Assembly: GCF_009928445.1 (NCBI RefSeq)
Contig: NZ_JAABNO010000004.1
Span: forward strand, 248,001 to 312,000
Source: Clostridium sp. C8-1-8
GTDB lineage: Bacteria > Bacillota > Clostridia > Clostridiales > Clostridiaceae
Direction: 5' to 3'
DNA: 64,000 nt
Shown: positions 62,411 through 64,000 of the stretch, one piece after another
Position numbering within the stretch: position 1 is the stretch's first letter
How the letters are laid out: every line of letters starts with the position of its first letter
Program-made: the position numbers and the translations under genes
The notes under the pieces: model-generated
What the model was told of the DNA's origin: nothing
Seen by the model: the letters and a program-made list of their open reading frames with translations, nothing else
Database searches by the model: none

Positions 62411-63205
62411 TTATTTAGATAAGTCCTTTAAAGCCTTCTCGCCAAAGGAGTTATCAACTATTTTATTGAAAGGAGGTCTTGATGGTATTAAATCTGATTT
62501 GTAGGATTGAATAATATCCATTAATCTAGTAAAGTCCTCTTCCTTCATTGTTGGAACTTTAGCAAAGGCATCAATTGATCTATAATTTTTAACAACATTT
62601 GTTATTATATCTTCATCTGTACCTGGGAAGTATGAAATAATTGCTTTAGCAACTTCATTATCGCTGTGTTTTTCAACCCAGTTTTGACCTTTTATGATAG
62701 CACGAGTAAACTTTTCTATTACATCAGGATTCTTTTCTATATATGATTTAGTTGAGAAGAAAACAGTATAAGGAATGACACCAGCTGAAGCACCTACAGA
62801 TGCAACTATGCTTCCGGACTTTTCTTTCTCAAGCATAGAACCTGTTGGCTCAAACAAAGCAACATAGTCGCCTGTTCCGCCTTTGAAGGCTCCACCAGTT
62901 GCGGTATAAGCTATATTAGTGACTACATTAACATCCTTACCAGGTTGTAGACCATGATTTTTTAGAACATATTCTAGTGCCATTTCAGGTACTCCACCAG
63001 GACGACCGCCTATGATAGTTTTACCCTTTACAGACTCCCAAGTGAAGTTCTTATCTTCCTTTCTTCCAACTAAGAAAGAACCATCCTTTTGAGTAAGTTG
63101 CGCAAATATAACAGGGTAGTCTTCTCTTTTTTGGTTATAAATATAAATCGTCTGTTCAGGACCACAGAATCCTATATCTACACTTTTAGATAATACTTGC
63201 TGCAT
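62411..63205 (-). pseudogene. ABC substrate-binding protein (NMT1/SsuA-like), 5'-truncated
   Basis: The 264-residue frame begins at MQQVLSKSVDIGFCGPEQTI, which corresponds to about residue 65 of normal family members (G-A-D-K-x-M-Q-x-V-L). The in-frame bases upstream still encode V-A-D-K-T, but then run into an inverted repeat and a stop. The signal peptide, lipobox and first lobe strand are missing, and there is no ribosome site or start upstream. The rest (GRPGGVPEMALEYVLKNHG, ALFEPTGSMLE) is intact. It probably cannot be exported, leaving the transporter without its receptor unless another supplies it. Confidence 0.8.
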
Positions 63206-63231
63206 AGTCTTATCTGCAACTTGTACAGAAA

Positions 63232-63278
63232 CACAAATGGCAGAAAACCTGCTTTTGCAAGGACTTCTGCCATTTGTG
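63232..63278. repeat. Inverted repeat at the truncation point of the binding-protein gene
   Basis: Perfect 14-bp arms CACAAATGGCAGAA / TTCTGCCATTTGTG around a 19-nt loop; T-rich flanks on both sides. It may be a terminator of the DUF421 gene or a leftover of the upstream leader joined here by a deletion. Confidence 0.6.
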
Positions 63279-63312
63279 TTTTAGTATGATTTTAGAATTA
63301 ATCAAATTAATT

Positions 63313-64000
63313 TTAAGTAGTATGTTCAGTTTTTGCAAATAACTCTAATCTTTCATCTGAGGTGTATCCACAATATATAACATCCTCTACCGAATCCATA
63401 TTTTTTTGTTTAAGTTGATTATTCAACCATGATTTATCTTTTCCTGAAAGAGCTAAATTAGATTCTAAAATCCTTCCGTTAATAATCAAACTTAAGGTTA
63501 ATCCCTTGTATGGAGTTGATATATTCAAATCTTTAGGAGTTACTGAATTATAGGCTGATTTCTTCAATATGCTTAATTCACCATCTACCTCCAGAAGTGC
63601 AAATTCGACCTCAGATATATCGAACACTTCTTTTTTTCTAAGTTGCATTAATAAGTCTTCAATATTGTATTTCGTCTTTTTTAAGTTGTTATAGTCTAAA
63701 GTTCCGTTCCTTATTAAAATAATAGGCTCCCCAACAGTTTTTCTTTGAAAGGTTAAATTTTTAGAACCTATATAAGACATAATTACTGGAATCAAAATCC
63801 AAACTAACATCACAACAATTCCTTTTATAATTCCTACATTATCTTCGATGGTTATTGAACCAGCTATTGTTCCAATTGTGATTGCTGAAACATAATCAAA
63901 GTATGTTATTTGAGACAAAGACTTTTTTCCAGTTAAGCGAACTAATATGAAAAGTACAAAAAATATTATCAAAGGCTTATAAATGAAGTGAAATATATCC
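63313..64000 (-). CDS. DUF421 (YetF-type) membrane protein, 5' end outside window
   Basis: Visible 228 codons are open to the right edge, so the start is missing. Membrane part: IIFFVLFILVRLTGKKSLSQITYFDYVSAITIGTIAGS, typical of YetF/YrbG proteins. Then the cytosolic DUF421 domain: G-E-P-I-I-L-I-R-N-G-T-L-D-Y-N-N-L-K-K, L-M-Q-L-R-K-K-E-V-F-D-I-S-E-V-E-F-A-L-L-E, and a C-terminal half. Function unknown; in Bacillus relatives are sporulation-linked. Confidence 0.88.
   Translation of the reverse strand, partial: DIFHFIYKPLIIFFVLFILVRLTGKKSLSQITYFDYVSAITIGTIAGSITIEDNVGIIKGIVVMLVWILIPVIMSYIGSKNLTFQRKTVGEPIILIRNGTLDYNNLKKTKYNIEDLLMQLRKKEVFDISEVEFALLEVDGELSILKKSAYNSVTPKDLNISTPYKGLTLSLIINGRILESNLALSGKDKSWLNNQLKQKNMDSVEDVIYCGYTSDERLELFAKTEHTT

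Noticed and set aside
1..64000. CRISPR arrays, prophage modules, plasmid origins
   Set aside because: No regularly spaced direct repeats, no phage structural or replication genes, and no origin-like iteron clusters were seen.

Overview
The window is low-GC, AT-rich Firmicute DNA with strong AGGAGG-type ribosome sites, U-tract terminators, a T-box, a complete tricistronic GerA-type germinant receptor and CotF-like coat proteins. This points to an endospore-forming Clostridium sensu stricto or a close relative. The species cannot be named from the sequence alone.

Layout. 1-7.2 kb holds single genes on both strands: a barnase-type secreted RNase running off the left edge, a GNAT acetyltransferase, a hemolysin III/PAQR membrane protein, a small unknown, a DODA-type dioxygenase, a NUDIX hydrolase and an APC amino-acid permease. 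7.2-14.1 kb is a complete trpEGDCFBA operon behind a tryptophan T-box (specifier UGG). 14.26-23.6 kb is the common aromatic pathway: promoter, a 41-codon leader peptide packed with Phe/Tyr/Trp codons, an attenuator, then DAHP synthase and aroB-aroA-aroC-pheA-aroE-tyrA, ending in a GH3 (NagZ-like) exported hydrolase. AroD/AroQ and AroK are not in the window. 23.8-33 kb has a VOC protein, a DUF2087 regulator, an M29 aminopeptidase, polA-coaE-SLT and a GH8-like exported protein, followed by tRNA-Leu(GAG).

33.4-39.6 kb is a decayed accessory stretch: two YcxB-like membrane proteins around an IS3-like transposase relic, an Sfp-type phosphopantetheinyl transferase followed by a type II thioesterase that has lost the segment with its catalytic serine, a DUF1871 gene with no canonical start codon, a membrane-protein gene interrupted by a stop, and several small genes. 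39.7-44 kb is sporulation-linked (gerK-type A-B-C operon, two coat proteins), followed by a candidate 6S RNA and tRNA-Leu(CAG).

45.4-64 kb contains a kinase-like/TPR gene pair, mscL, two tandem orphan sensor histidine kinases (possible Spo0A kinases), tspO, a solitary oppA, an amidohydrolase, topB, lrgAB, a TPR membrane protein, an SsuABC-like ABC transporter whose binding protein lacks its export signal, and a DUF421 protein running off the right edge.

The most notable signal is the classic ribosome-mediated attenuator ahead of the aromatic genes (14261-14528). Its antiterminator and terminator are mutually exclusive and correctly placed relative to the aromatic codons and the stop codon, while the neighbouring trp operon uses a T-box. 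Also notable are several families of small dispersed palindromic repeats, some carrying terminators, and a recurring pattern of genes whose Shine-Dalgarno spacing points to AUU or AUA starts.
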